A DNA stretch of 64,000 bases from Endozoicomonas sp965196975 (lineage in GTDB: Bacteria > Pseudomonadota > Gammaproteobacteria > Pseudomonadales > Endozoicomonadaceae): the NCBI RefSeq assembly GCF_965196975.1, contig NZ_OZ239981.1, positions 930,001-994,000 of the forward strand. Direction: 5' to 3'. The notes beneath the pieces were generated by a model. It saw only the letters and a list, made by a program, of their open reading frames with translations, did no database searches and was not told the origin of the DNA. Positions 10,020-19,473 of the stretch are shown here, piece by piece. The first letter of the stretch is position 1; every line of letters begins with the position of its first letter. A program made the position numbers and the translations under genes.

Positions 10020-10402
10020 TCATGATTCCTTTTTATTTTAATTTATGCCTTATTTTTATGTTTTATCTGTTGGGTGGTTTTTTTTAATTTTATATTATTT
10101 TTTTGTTGATTTTATTTTGTGTTGAGTTTTATTTCTATTTCAGTTGGAGATTTGTTTAATGAATTTAATTTTGTCTAGATAGATAAATTTCTACTTATAA
10201 AGACGCCGTCTAGTCAATTTTTTGGCTGGTTTAAAGGTGTATCGATGTGCATTAATTTATGCGGTGCTTGTTGGATATGTTATATTTCCCTTTTTATTTG
10301 TTAGCATCTGGACAAGCGTATACATGGATGGCATTTATGTCTGTAGAAACGGTTTTTTGCTATAGCCATCCACATCAATTTTAAATATTCTTCCCCCCAT
10401 TT
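10020..10402. other. AT-rich intergenic region, divergent promoters
   Basis: These 383 bases separate the leftward protease gene from the rightward prenyltransferase gene. They are strongly AT-rich with T runs and contain no supported gene. They must hold both promoters, but I see no site I would defend. Confidence 0.5.
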
Positions 10403-11296
10403 ATGTTTAGGAACCTGCCAGTGGATACACTTGATTTGAATCCAGACAAGTATCGACTTGTCAGAGCCCTCAGACCCTTCTCTTACTCGGTTGCTCTGGT
10501 GACCTGTGGTTTAGGTGTGGTTCTGGCCTACCAACAAGGCAATGGCAATGAGCTTAGGGCATTATTGGTGATTCTTGCAGGGGTGTTGCTTCAAGCTGCT
10601 TCTAACTTAGCCAATGATCATGCGGATATCGCGCTTTGGAAACAACAGCCGGGAGAGCTTGCAAAACAGGTTATCCAGCAAATTAAATTGAACTTTATGC
10701 TAGCCGGGATTTTTACTTTTTCAGCTTGTTTGATGGGGGTATGGCTTGTTAAAGAGGTTGGCTGGCCATTACTAATGCTTGGAATCATTGGTGTGGCTGG
10801 AGGGTACTTCTATACAGGCGAACCTGTGAATTACAAGCAGAGAGGGTGGGGGGTTCCTGCGGTATTTTTGTTCACAGGGGTGTTAATGGTCAGCGTAGCC
10901 TATTATGCGGTTGGAGGTGTTTGGGATAGCATAATCGCCTGGATCTCTGTACCTGTAAGCCTACTTGCATCAGCACTTATACTTTCAAATGAAATTCGAG
11001 ACTACCTCGATGATACTAGCCATAATATTCGTACCTTGACTGTTCGTATTGGGCTTATTAAAGCGAAATCGCTTTATGCCTTATTACTATTAAGTGTTTT
11101 TCCACTAAGCTTTTTGTTGTATTGGCTTGGTGAACTCAGTAACCCTTTTTATATACTGATTGCCTTGCCTTTAACTATCCAGCCTCTAAAGCTATTAGGA
11201 AATCGTGCGGATGATGCAGAAATGGTTCGACTTCCGCATCTTACAGGCCGTTTCTTCATGGTCTTTGGGCTATGCTTTATATTCTCTGTTCTTTGA
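10403..11296 (+). CDS. UbiA-family prenyltransferase, MenA-like
   Basis: A polytopic inner-membrane protein of 297 aa with about eight hydrophobic segments. It has both Asp-rich prenyl-diphosphate/Mg motifs of the UbiA superfamily: NLANDHADI (about residues 70-78) and NEIRDYLDD (about residues 197-205). The NDxxD form and the overall pattern are closest to 1,4-dihydroxy-2-naphthoate prenyltransferase (MenA), which makes demethylmenaquinone. The substrate cannot be fixed from sequence, and no other men genes are in view. The ATG at 10403 lacks a ribosome site. The GTG at 10421 has AGGA at an 8-base spacing and may be the true start. Confidence 0.8.
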   Translation: MFRNLPVDTLDLNPDKYRLVRALRPFSYSVALVTCGLGVVLAYQQGNGNELRALLVILAGVLLQAASNLANDHADIALWKQQPGELAKQVIQQIKLNFMLAGIFTFSACLMGVWLVKEVGWPLLMLGIIGVAGGYFYTGEPVNYKQRGWGVPAVFLFTGVLMVSVAYYAVGGVWDSIIAWISVPVSLLASALILSNEIRDYLDDTSHNIRTLTVRIGLIKAKSLYALLLLSVFPLSFLLYWLGELSNPFYILIALPLTIQPLKLLGNRADDAEMVRLPHLTGRFFMVFGLCFIFSVL

Positions 11297-11340
11297 CAAT
11301 CTTAGAGAAAGCGTATTCTCTGACGTGGTATAAGAAAAAT

Positions 11341-11366
11341 AGCCCCAAATCTCACATAGGGGCTTT
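11341..11366. terminator. Terminator between convergent prenyltransferase gene and gspD
   Basis: AGCCCC (11341-11346) pairs with GGGGCT (11359-11364) over a 12-base loop. A short A stretch on the left and TTTAAAA on the right suit a modest bidirectional terminator. Confidence 0.65.
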
Positions 11367-11371
11367 AAAAC

Positions 11372-13450
11372 TCACTTATTTCTTAAATCATAAGTCTCGG
11401 TCTCGAAGAGTTCCTCAGGTTTATCTGGAATATGGATCGATTTTCCTCGGCTGCCATTGCCAATAAGCTTAAGTTTTGTGAAGCGGTCCTGGGTTGCTTT
11501 TACCAGTGTTTCCGAGTTGCGCATAATGGTTGGTCTTATAAACAGCATAAGATTTTTCTTCTCGTCTCCATCTTGCTTGTAGCGGAAAAGGTTACCCAGC
11601 AGAGGAATATCGCCCAGTAGAGGCACTTTTTTTCTGCTTTTAGACTTTATGTCCTCAATTAATCCACCAATCACTACCGTTTGCCCATCATCAACCAGAA
11701 CTGCAGTTTTAAGGCTGCGAGTATTAAAAAGCAGGTCATCGCTATCCGAGCCAAGTAGCTGCTTGGTAGTACCAACATCCAATGATGAAACTTCCTGCTC
11801 CAGTGTTAGCCTCAAACTGTTTCCTTCATTGATATGAGGTGTGATTTTGAGTTTTAACCCAACATCTTTACGCTCGGTGGTAGTGAAGGGGTTGTTACTG
11901 TTGCCACTGGATGAAGTCTGGTAGGAACCTGTTTTTATAGGAATGTTTTTGCCAATAATTAGCTCCGCTTCCTCATTGTCCAGGGTCAACATACTGGGTG
12001 TGGACAAAATATTGTTATTAGATTTAGAACTCAAAGCGCTTACTAAAACACCGAAATTATCCGCACGAAGGGCTAGTGAACCCAGGGCTATGCCAGCATT
12101 ATCAAGAATATGACCAGTTATACTGCTCTTTACGCTGCTACCACTATCAGAGCTGGCCGCTGTACTACGAATGGTTTTGGTTCCATCAATTCCCCACTGA
12201 ATACCCAGCGCATCATTAATACCACCAGATACTTCAACAATAACGGCTTCCAATAGAACCTGTGCTCTTGGCACATCAAGCTGCCTGACGATTTTCTCCA
12301 TCTCCTGAAGGGTTTCGGGATCGGCAATCATAACCAGGGCATTTTGGGTTTCATCAGCCTTAACGAAAGCAGAAGTTGTTGCTGACCTGCTTTTTGCACC
12401 GGATTTTGTGGTGGATGAGGATGACTTGTTCTGAGATGATTGGTTCGATGACGGTGCGGAAGGAGTTGACCCTGAGGCAGCAGGTGATGTTGAGGATGCT
12501 TTCTTTCCTTGGCTGTCCTGAATGATTCCAGATGCTTCCGAGAGAATTTCAGCGATATTTTTGGCATCAGCAAAGCTCAGGAACATGACTTTGGTTGTCG
12601 ATTTTCTGATGCCTTCCTTGTCTAAAGTATCCGCCAGCTTTCTGACTCGAGCACGCTTGCTCGCATTTCCCTTAACGACCAACCGATTGCTTCTCTCATC
12701 AGCGATCACCTGCAACCCGCTGGGGAGTTGTCCTTTACCCGTAACCAATGTGTCGGAAATAATTTTTGATACGTCACCGACCCAGGCGTGTTTCAACTGA
12801 ATGACTTCATAATCATTATTTCCGGTATCATCCAGCTCTTTTACCAGCTTGGTAATACGCTCAACGTTATCTGCGAGATCACTGACAATCACTGCGTTAC
12901 TGGATGCTGAGGCCGCTGCATGGCCATATTGAGCAATTAATGGTCGAATGATGGGAATAACTTCAACTGCGGAAACACTGTGCAGTTCAATGACCTTTGT
13001 TGTCATAACACCGTCGATCGGCTTTAGGGTTTTTCCTGGGCTGCTGGTTTTGGCAGTGGTGGTCGGGACAACATTGATAATGCGTCCATCGGCCTTGGGG
13101 ATCACCGTATAGCCATTAGCGGACAGAACTTCTAAGAATACGTCGTAAACTTCGTCACGAGTCAGGGGTTTGCTTGAAATAACGGTGACTGTGTTACCGC
13201 CTTTGATACGGGGGTCAATTACAAATGTTTCCCCAGTAATTTTGGCAACCTGAAATATGAACTCTCGAATATCTGCATTTTGTTGGTTCAGGGTCCAGAG
13301 CTTGTCGCTGGGCAACTGAACGGGCTGAGGGTTAGCAGGTTGTATGCCTGTTCTGGCGCCATTGGCGAACGACTGCCCGGTTAGCAGTAATAGCAGAAGA
13401 GGGACTATTCTCATTAATCTCCAAGAAGGAGTTTGTGCTGTGGAGTTCAT
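11372..13450 (-). CDS. gspD: Type II secretion outer-membrane secretin GspD
   Basis: The secretin forms the outer-membrane gate of the type II secretion system. Residues 1-30 form a signal peptide (MRIVPLLLLLLTGQSFA). N0 and the N1-N3 ring domains follow (IDPRIKGGNTVTV, then two EVIPIIRPL/DVSKIISDTL-type repeats). The N3 domain contains a long Ser/Thr-rich low-complexity insert (about residues 305-345). The C-terminal secretin domain includes VPLLGDIPLLGNLFR and ends in an S-domain-like tail. At 692 aa it is of usual size. It lies 38 bp downstream of gspC on the same strand. No pilotin gene is in view. Confidence 0.95.
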   Translation of the reverse strand: MNSTAQTPSWRLMRIVPLLLLLLTGQSFANGARTGIQPANPQPVQLPSDKLWTLNQQNADIREFIFQVAKITGETFVIDPRIKGGNTVTVISSKPLTRDEVYDVFLEVLSANGYTVIPKADGRIINVVPTTTAKTSSPGKTLKPIDGVMTTKVIELHSVSAVEVIPIIRPLIAQYGHAAASASSNAVIVSDLADNVERITKLVKELDDTGNNDYEVIQLKHAWVGDVSKIISDTLVTGKGQLPSGLQVIADERSNRLVVKGNASKRARVRKLADTLDKEGIRKSTTKVMFLSFADAKNIAEILSEASGIIQDSQGKKASSTSPAASGSTPSAPSSNQSSQNKSSSSTTKSGAKSRSATTSAFVKADETQNALVMIADPETLQEMEKIVRQLDVPRAQVLLEAVIVEVSGGINDALGIQWGIDGTKTIRSTAASSDSGSSVKSSITGHILDNAGIALGSLALRADNFGVLVSALSSKSNNNILSTPSMLTLDNEEAELIIGKNIPIKTGSYQTSSSGNSNNPFTTTERKDVGLKLKITPHINEGNSLRLTLEQEVSSLDVGTTKQLLGSDSDDLLFNTRSLKTAVLVDDGQTVVIGGLIEDIKSKSRKKVPLLGDIPLLGNLFRYKQDGDEKKNLMLFIRPTIMRNSETLVKATQDRFTKLKLIGNGSRGKSIHIPDKPEELFETETYDLRNK

Positions 13451-13488
13451 TTTGTGACCATTAATTCAGCGGTTTGTCTTTTTTGTAA

Positions 13489-14139
13489 TTACAGTTCCTG
13501 ACTGGCTTCCTGCAATTTTTCCCTTAATTCCTGCATTCGTTGCTCAAGGGACATATCATCCGGGTAGTCATGATTCCCGGGACGCTGTTCCATTGGCTCA
13601 GGCTGTTCTTCGGCGATGGGCTTGAATCCCTGAAAAGCTCTGGAATCTTTGGCCGTTTCCGGGAAGTATAGTTTTTCAAGCTGGCTACCACGTTTGATAA
13701 CGATGTGATCTGAAAAAACCTGATTCAGGATAGCGCCTCCAGGAAGTGTGTCACCAACTTCATAGAGCTTGTCCTGATTGGATGTTTGAATTATTGCACT
13801 TGCGTACTCTTTACTTTCAATTCCGGAAAGAGCACCCCGTAGTATTAGATTCATTTTAGTAATAGGAATATCTTTATTGTTTTGAGTTATTTCCTTCCGG
13901 TCATTAAAACCAAAAAGAAGTTTGAAACTGTCTTGGTGGATCGTTGATGCTTTTTTTGAAACCATAGTTTCATCAAAATCATTAGACGATGATCCATCGC
14001 TTCTGTTAATTACTTGATAGAAGTTGAATGCCTGGAATCCAATACTTAGCAGCATGGTAAGTAAAACAATCAGAACGATGAGCGATCGATTGTTTTTATG
14101 CCCCCATTGCATAAATGTGGTAGCAACCACTGATGTCAT
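13489..14139 (-). CDS. gspC: Type II secretion inner-membrane protein GspC
   Basis: GspC links the inner-membrane platform to the secretin. A short cytoplasmic start precedes one membrane segment (LIVLIVLLTMLLSIGFQAF, about residues 19-37). The periplasmic HR domain follows (MNLILRGALSGIE to DHIVIKRGSQLEKLYFPE, about residues 93-165). The C-terminus is a charged, probably coiled-coil tail (MSLEQRMQELREKLQEA) rather than a PDZ domain, as in XcpP-type proteins. It is the first gene of the leftward gspCD unit, divergent from gspE. Confidence 0.88.
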   Translation of the reverse strand: MTSVVATTFMQWGHKNNRSLIVLIVLLTMLLSIGFQAFNFYQVINRSDGSSSNDFDETMVSKKASTIHQDSFKLLFGFNDRKEITQNNKDIPITKMNLILRGALSGIESKEYASAIIQTSNQDKLYEVGDTLPGGAILNQVFSDHIVIKRGSQLEKLYFPETAKDSRAFQGFKPIAEEQPEPMEQRPGNHDYPDDMSLEQRMQELREKLQEASQEL

Positions 14140-14436
14140 AGTGATCTCTGTCTGTGATTAACAATCTTGATAAATAGGCTATTCTTTAGTCTAAATAAAA
14201 GCATAAGAGTCTTGTTTTTTAAAGAAAATAGTTTTTTTATAAAAAACTTTACATATTTTATGAAATTAATTTTAAAAATAGTGGTTTTTTCTGTTTGTAA
14301 AATAGGAATAATGCTCCAGACTGTCTCTGGTCTATCAGATGAGCAGCCAATAAAATGATTTTAGTATTTGTTGGTATGTCAGGGAATAAATAACTAGAAA
14401 TGACAAGTAATTCTCTTTCTATTTAAGGAGTTAGTA
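14140..14436. other. Divergent gspC / gspE promoter region
   Basis: These 297 bases are very AT-rich and separate the two halves of the secretion cluster. A 63-codon frame at 14167-14358 has no ribosome site and reads like random AT-rich sequence, so I do not call it. AAGGAG at 14425-14430 is the gspE ribosome site and fixes its TTG start. Confidence 0.55.
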
Positions 14437-15951
14437 TTGGCTACATTGATAACCGCTGACAATAGTGCAATGGATGATGCCAGCTCATTACCAAGACTGC
14501 CATTTTCCTTTGCCAAAAGGCATGGTGTCGTTCTTATTGATAATAATGGTGCTGCTACTCTTTATTTTCATCATACGCCATCCGCAGACTTATTGGCTGA
14601 AATAAACCGTTTTTCAGGTGAGTTTCCTGCTTATTGCAAAGTCAGTGTCGAAAAACTGTCAGAAGTTCTTGCCCAATGTTATCACAATGATAGTTCTGAG
14701 GCGTTGCAGGATGCAGCCGGAATCAGTGACCATCTTGATCTGACCAGCCTGGCAGATGCAGTTCCGGTTACAGAGGATTTGTTAGAACAAAGTGATGATG
14801 CCCCAGTAATCCGCCTTATTAATGCCTTGTTGACAGAGGCAATTAAAGAGGGTGCTTCAGACGTTCATATTGAAACATTTGAATCAACGCTGGTCGTCCG
14901 GATAAGAATAGACGGTGTTTTAAGAGAAATACTGTCGTTGCAGAGGACTATTGCTTCTTTATTAGTATCTCGTATTAAAGTCATGGCTCGACTGGATATT
15001 GCAGAGAAACGAATCCCCCAAGATGGGCGTATTTCTCTGCGAGTTGCCGGCAAAGAGGTTGATGTCCGGGTTTCTACATTACCTTCCAGTAATGGTGAAC
15101 GGGTTGTTTTGAGGATTCTGGATAAGGCAGCAGGCCGCCTTGAGCTTAAACATCTGGGGATGACTGATCAGAATCGATCACTTATCGAAGGCCTGCTTAA
15201 GAAGCCATATGGCATTATTCTGGTAACTGGACCAACGGGTTCCGGTAAAACAACTTCCCTTTATGCCAGCCTGACCCTGTTAAATGATAAGACACGCAAT
15301 ATTCTTACGGTAGAGGATCCGATCGAATACCACTTGGAAGGAATTGGGCAGACCCAGGTAAACACCAAAGTGGACATGACGTTTGCCCGAGGGCTGCGGG
15401 CAATCCTTCGTCAGGATCCTGATGTGGTTATGGTTGGTGAGATCCGTGATCGTGAGACAGCTGAAATAGCTGTGCAGGCGAGCTTGACCGGACACCTGGT
15501 GCTTTCAACACTTCACACTAACACAGCAGTTGGAGCTCTAACCCGTCTACAGGATATGGGCATTGAGCCTTTTCTGATGTCTTCCAGTTTGCTTGGAGTG
15601 ATAGCACAGCGTCTGGTTCGAGTACTGTGTACCCAATGTAAAACACCTTATGCACCTGATGATGCAGAGTGTCAGGAGTTAGGTATAAGCTCGCCAGAAG
15701 GCGTAACGCTTTATCATGCGGAGGGGTGTAAGGCCTGTAATTTCAGTGGTTATCGTGGGCGTACTGGCATTTATGAGGTTATTGTTGTTGATGAGGAGGT
15801 CAGGCGTATGATCCATGCTCTCAAAGGAGAGCAGGATATTACGGATTACGTTCGAGAATACAGTCCCGGTATTCGCACAGATGGAAATCGAAAAGTACTA
15901 GAGGGGGTAACCACTCTTGAAGAAGTACTTAGGGTTACCCAGAAAGACTGA
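14437..15951 (+). CDS. gspE: Type II secretion ATPase GspE
   Basis: This cytoplasmic hexameric ATPase powers pseudopilus assembly. The N1/N2 domains are followed by the RecA-like core with Walker A GPTGSGKTTS (about residues 265-274), the Asp box and EDPIEYHLEG, Walker B DPDVVMVGEIRD and the His box GHLVLSTLHTN. A zinc-binding tetracysteine (CTQCKTP with GCKACNFSGYRG) lies near residues 394-434, as in GspE. The TTG start at 14437 has AAGGAG 6 bases upstream. At 504 aa it has family length. It leads the rightward gspE-M operon. Confidence 0.95.
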   Translation: MATLITADNSAMDDASSLPRLPFSFAKRHGVVLIDNNGAATLYFHHTPSADLLAEINRFSGEFPAYCKVSVEKLSEVLAQCYHNDSSEALQDAAGISDHLDLTSLADAVPVTEDLLEQSDDAPVIRLINALLTEAIKEGASDVHIETFESTLVVRIRIDGVLREILSLQRTIASLLVSRIKVMARLDIAEKRIPQDGRISLRVAGKEVDVRVSTLPSSNGERVVLRILDKAAGRLELKHLGMTDQNRSLIEGLLKKPYGIILVTGPTGSGKTTSLYASLTLLNDKTRNILTVEDPIEYHLEGIGQTQVNTKVDMTFARGLRAILRQDPDVVMVGEIRDRETAEIAVQASLTGHLVLSTLHTNTAVGALTRLQDMGIEPFLMSSSLLGVIAQRLVRVLCTQCKTPYAPDDAECQELGISSPEGVTLYHAEGCKACNFSGYRGRTGIYEVIVVDEEVRRMIHALKGEQDITDYVREYSPGIRTDGNRKVLEGVTTLEEVLRVTQKD

Positions 15952-15980
15952 ATGGCGCCGGAGGCCTATAACCAGCAGCT

Positions 15981-17201
15981 ATGGCAGCATTTGAATATAT
16001 AGCCCTTGATCATCAGGGTAGGCAACACAAAGGGACACTGGAAGCTGATAGTGGGCGTCAGGTTCGTCAGATGTTGCGGGATAAACAGTGGACACCCTTA
16101 TCCGTTAATACCCTTGCTGATCGGAAACAGCAGGGACTTGTAAGCGGGAGTTCTTTTCTTCGTAGAGGTATTTCAGCTATTGAGCTGGCTACGGTAACCC
16201 GACAGCTAGCCACATTAATTCAAGCGGCTATGCCAATAGAAGAAGCTCTCAATGGGGTGGCTGCTCAGCAGGAAAAGCGGAGGATAAAAAACATACTGCT
16301 GGCTGTGCGCTCTAGAGTTCTCGAAGGTTACACTCTTGCTAAAAGCCTGGAAGCTTTTCCGGAAGTGTTTCCACAAATGTATCGCGCAACTGTCGCTGCA
16401 GGGGAGCATGCGGGCTATCTTGATCGTGTTCTAAACCGTCTGGCTGACTACACTGAAGCAAGAATGCGCTCAGGGCAGAAAATACAGCAGGCTCTTGTTT
16501 ACCCCATCATATTAATGGTGGCGTCATTGGGAATTGTCAGTTTTCTCCTCGGTTTTGTGGTTCCAGATGTGGTGAAGGTGTTTCTAGACTCTGGTCAGGA
16601 GTTGCCATTAATAACCGCATTGCTGATAACGGCCAGTGATGGGTTTCAAGAATGGTGGCCTTTTATATTTGGTGGAATTGCTATCTCCATCTTCATTGTG
16701 AGGCAGCTTCTACAAAAAGAATCTGTACGTCTTTCCTGGCATAAAACAATGCTTAAACTCCCTTTTGTTGGAAGATTTGTTCGTACAGCTAATGCAGCCC
16801 GTTTTGCCAGTACACTGAGTATCCTTACACGTAGTGGGGTTTCTCTAGTTGAAGCACTTATGATTGCTGCGCAGGTAGTTAATAACGATGCTATCAAGAT
16901 GGCTGTTCAGGATGTGGCCAGAAGAGTGAGTGAAGGAACCAGCTTAAACAAGGCGCTAACAGAAACCGGCTATTTTCCACCATTGATGCTTCATATGATC
17001 GCCAGTGGTGAAGCTACTGGCGAATTAGATCAGATGTTGGAAAGAACCGCACAGAATCAGCAGATGGAGTTAGAAGGGCGTATAACGGTAATGCTTGGGC
17101 TCTTTGAGCCATTGATGCTGGTATTGATGGGTGGGGTTGTGATGATGATTGTTCTGGCAATATTGCTGCCAATTCTCAATATGAACCAGTTATTGGCTTG
17201 A
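15981..17201 (+). CDS. gspF: Type II secretion inner-membrane platform protein GspF
   Basis: GspF is the polytopic platform protein with two cytoplasmic GspF domains and three membrane segments. The domains can be seen at about residues 70-195 (LATLIQAAMPIEEALNGVA) and 270-395 (FASTLSILTRSGVSLVEAL). Membrane spans are near residues 170-190, 222-240 and the C-terminal PLMLVLMGGVVMMIVLAILL. The length of 406 aa is typical. It begins 29 bp after gspE. Confidence 0.95.
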   Translation: MAAFEYIALDHQGRQHKGTLEADSGRQVRQMLRDKQWTPLSVNTLADRKQQGLVSGSSFLRRGISAIELATVTRQLATLIQAAMPIEEALNGVAAQQEKRRIKNILLAVRSRVLEGYTLAKSLEAFPEVFPQMYRATVAAGEHAGYLDRVLNRLADYTEARMRSGQKIQQALVYPIILMVASLGIVSFLLGFVVPDVVKVFLDSGQELPLITALLITASDGFQEWWPFIFGGIAISIFIVRQLLQKESVRLSWHKTMLKLPFVGRFVRTANAARFASTLSILTRSGVSLVEALMIAAQVVNNDAIKMAVQDVARRVSEGTSLNKALTETGYFPPLMLHMIASGEATGELDQMLERTAQNQQMELEGRITVMLGLFEPLMLVLMGGVVMMIVLAILLPILNMNQLLA

Positions 17202-17304
17202 TTTGTTACTGTTTATCAGTGGGATGCAGACCCTGCTGAATAAAACTGAATGATTTAAATAGTATCAAATTTTGCACTTTAGATTAAAAACTGAGGCTTA
17301 CAGC

Positions 17305-17766
17305 ATGATAAAAAAACGGCTTTTGAAAAAAGACAATTGCCCCTGTAGGAAGCAGGCAGGCTTCACATTGATTGAGATTATGGTTGTGGTCGTTATTTTA
17401 GGGATACTGGCCGCCATGGTTGTACCGAAGATACTATCTAGACCTGATCAGGCAAAGGTTACGGTGGCTCGTTCGGATATTGAAACCATTTCGCAGGCGC
17501 TTGAGTTATTCAGGCTTGATAATGGCTTTTACCCGAGCCTTGACCAAGGGCTTGAAGCACTGACTCAGAAGCCATCTTCTCCACCTGAACCCAGAAATTG
17601 GAATCCAGAAGGGTATTTGAAGAAAATTCCAGTGGATCCATGGGGAAACCCTTACATGTACTTGCAGCCCGGCAACCATGGTAAATACGACCTTTACTCG
17701 CTTGGAGCAGACGGCCGCGAGGGAGGAGAAGGGTTGGATGCCGATATTGGCAACTGGGATAAATAG
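17305..17766 (+). CDS. gspG: Type II secretion major pseudopilin GspG
   Basis: The major subunit of the pseudopilus. A basic leader ends in KQAG and is followed by FTLIEIMVVVVILGILAAMV. That gives the prepilin-peptidase site (cut after Gly, Phe at +1, Glu at +5). The soluble part has the GspG hallmarks LDNGFYPSLDQGLEAL, DPWGNPYMY and the C-terminal calcium-site segment (SLGADGREGGEG, DIGNWDK). I start at the ATG at 17305, with GAGG about 10 bases upstream. The reading frame begins at 17272 but without a ribosome site. The leader is somewhat long (about 26 residues). Confidence 0.94.
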   Translation: MIKKRLLKKDNCPCRKQAGFTLIEIMVVVVILGILAAMVVPKILSRPDQAKVTVARSDIETISQALELFRLDNGFYPSLDQGLEALTQKPSSPPEPRNWNPEGYLKKIPVDPWGNPYMYLQPGNHGKYDLYSLGADGREGGEGLDADIGNWDK

Positions 17767-17807
17767 CCTTGGGTGGCTCTTTATAGAAAGTTAAGCAGGG
17801 AATTATA

Positions 17808-18311
17808 ATGGTATCACTCCAACAGCGAGGATTTACCCTGATCGAAATGCTGGTGGTGGTGGTCATCATTGGCGTTTTGTTAGGTATTACCCTGCTTAGC
17901 CCAATTACTGGGAGCCTTCATAAGGTGGTACAGGGGGAGGCGTCCCGGCTTCAAGTGCTTTTTAATCAGGTTCGTGACAAAGCGGCAATAGAAAATGTTT
18001 ACTATGGGTTTTCAATTGATCATGAAGGCTATTATCGCTGGTGGGTTTTACCCGCCAATAGTCGGGAATGGGTAATTCTGGATGAATCTCCTTATCAGCC
18101 TTATTTGATGCCTGAATCACTCAGTTTGAGTTTGAACTCTCTGGAAACTTCAAGGCCTTTTGAGTTTGATGAAGAGTCTCCATCAGTGGTTTTTCATTCG
18201 GACTATCAGGTAACACCGTTCAGACTTCACATTATCCCAGTAGAAAATAGAAAACAATCACTCTATCTGATAACGGACGGGCTGTCAGATATTGAAAGAG
18301 TCCGGGAATGA
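17808..18311 (+). CDS. gspH: Type II secretion minor pseudopilin GspH
   Basis: A 167-aa minor pseudopilin. The N-terminus MVSLQQRG is followed by FTLIEMLVVVVIIGVLLGI, giving a prepilin cleavage site after Gly-8 with Glu at +5. The rest is a small beta-rich domain with weak conservation, as usual for GspH. Assignment rests on position between gspG and gspI plus the pilin leader. Its TGA overlaps the gspI start (ATGA). Confidence 0.85.
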   Translation: MVSLQQRGFTLIEMLVVVVIIGVLLGITLLSPITGSLHKVVQGEASRLQVLFNQVRDKAAIENVYYGFSIDHEGYYRWWVLPANSREWVILDESPYQPYLMPESLSLSLNSLETSRPFEFDEESPSVVFHSDYQVTPFRLHIIPVENRKQSLYLITDGLSDIERVRE

Positions 18312-18739
18312 TGCGTCGGGAGCTAATGAAAAATACGTTTCTTTCAATCTATGGAGATTCAGCTCTGCAGAAAGGCTTTACTTTGTTAGAAGTTATGGTT
18401 GCGTTGGCCGTATTTGCACTGGCTGCCTCCATGCTAATCCTCTCTGATGGTAACAGTATCCGGCAAACCCGGTATCAACAGGAAAAGATACTGGCTTCTC
18501 AGGTAGCTGATCATTACCTCAATGTTCTCCATGCTGAAGGGGGCTGGAGTGGAGCAGCGGTTCGTCCTCGAATTGAGAGTTATGCTGGCTACCAGTGGTT
18601 CGTTCGTGAAACTTTCCTGTCGGTTACTCCTGACTTTCGTAGGGTGCAGGTTGAGGTATTTATTGGGGAATCCGAACCGGAGAAGGGAGCTGCCCCCCTC
18701 GCCAGGTTGACTACATGGTTGAGGAGGCCTAAACAGTAA
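18308..18739 (+). CDS. gspI: Type II secretion minor pseudopilin GspI
   Basis: A 143-aa minor pseudopilin. After a leader of about 22 residues comes QKG/FTLLEVMVALAVFALAA, the prepilin site. The body has the GspI pattern ASQVADHYLNVLHAE with a C-terminal VEVFIGE strand. It overlaps gspH by 4 bases and gspJ by 1 base, so H, I and J are translationally coupled. ATG 18308 and the ATG at 18326 are both possible starts. Confidence 0.87.
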   Translation: MMRRELMKNTFLSIYGDSALQKGFTLLEVMVALAVFALAASMLILSDGNSIRQTRYQQEKILASQVADHYLNVLHAEGGWSGAAVRPRIESYAGYQWFVRETFLSVTPDFRRVQVEVFIGESEPEKGAAPLARLTTWLRRPKQ

Positions 18740-19473
18740 TGCGAGCTAAGAGCATTTCTTGTCTTAAGGGCTTCACACTACTTGAGTTAATGGTTGCTAT
18801 TGTTCTTTTTAGCATGATCAGCGCTGCAGCCTATAAACTATTCATGTCGGTCACACGTGCGCAGGAAGTGACTCAATCAGTTCTGGATGAGCTTGATAAA
18901 TTGCAGAGGGCTGAGGTTATTTTAGAAAAGGATATTTTTCAAATGGTTCGAAGGCCAATAAGGGATGAGTCAGGTCGGCCTGTTGCAGCACTCAAATTAC
19001 CTGGTAGTGGAGGAAGCTCAATTGAGTTTACCCGCTCAGGTTGGCATAACCCTCTGCAAACTCCGCGGAGTACCCTTCAACGAGTATCTTACTCAGTGGA
19101 GGGAGATGAACTAGTGCGTTATTACTGGCTAATACTGGATAGAGCTCCTGGTGTTACCCGTATTCGGCAAACAGTTATGTCCAATGTGAAAAGTTTAAAG
19201 TTCAGATTTCTCGATGAAAATAAAAGATGGGTGAGCATGTGGCCTCCCCTGCAGAAATTTCAACCAAATACACCAGAAGATAATCTGTCGTTACTGCCGG
19301 GTGCTGTAGAAATGACGATCGTTCATGAAAAAATGGGGCCGATGATAACAATAGTACCATTGATCACATACAAGCCAGGCCAGCCCGATAAGAATAGTGA
19401 AAAGTCAGCGCATGATAATAATCACATGGGTAGTACTGGACATCGATCTGTAGAGGATAGCAATGGCTACTAG
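18739..19473 (+). CDS. gspJ: Type II secretion minor pseudopilin GspJ
   Basis: A 244-aa minor pseudopilin with leader MRAKSISCLKG, cleavage after Gly-11 and FTLLELMVAIVLFSMISAAA. The body shows the GspJ features LDKLQRAEVILEKDIFQMV with RRPIRDESG and the beta-rich VSYSVEGDELVRYYW. The last 35 residues (from KPGQPDKNSEK) are polar and probably disordered, longer than typical GspJ. It overlaps gspK by 11 bases. Confidence 0.9.
   Translation: MRAKSISCLKGFTLLELMVAIVLFSMISAAAYKLFMSVTRAQEVTQSVLDELDKLQRAEVILEKDIFQMVRRPIRDESGRPVAALKLPGSGGSSIEFTRSGWHNPLQTPRSTLQRVSYSVEGDELVRYYWLILDRAPGVTRIRQTVMSNVKSLKFRFLDENKRWVSMWPPLQKFQPNTPEDNLSLLPGAVEMTIVHEKMGPMITIVPLITYKPGQPDKNSEKSAHDNNHMGSTGHRSVEDSNGY

Noticed and set aside
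14167..14358. Rightward 63-codon frame between gspC and gspE
   Set aside because: Very AT-rich, no ribosome site, composition like the non-coding flanks; better read as promoter region.
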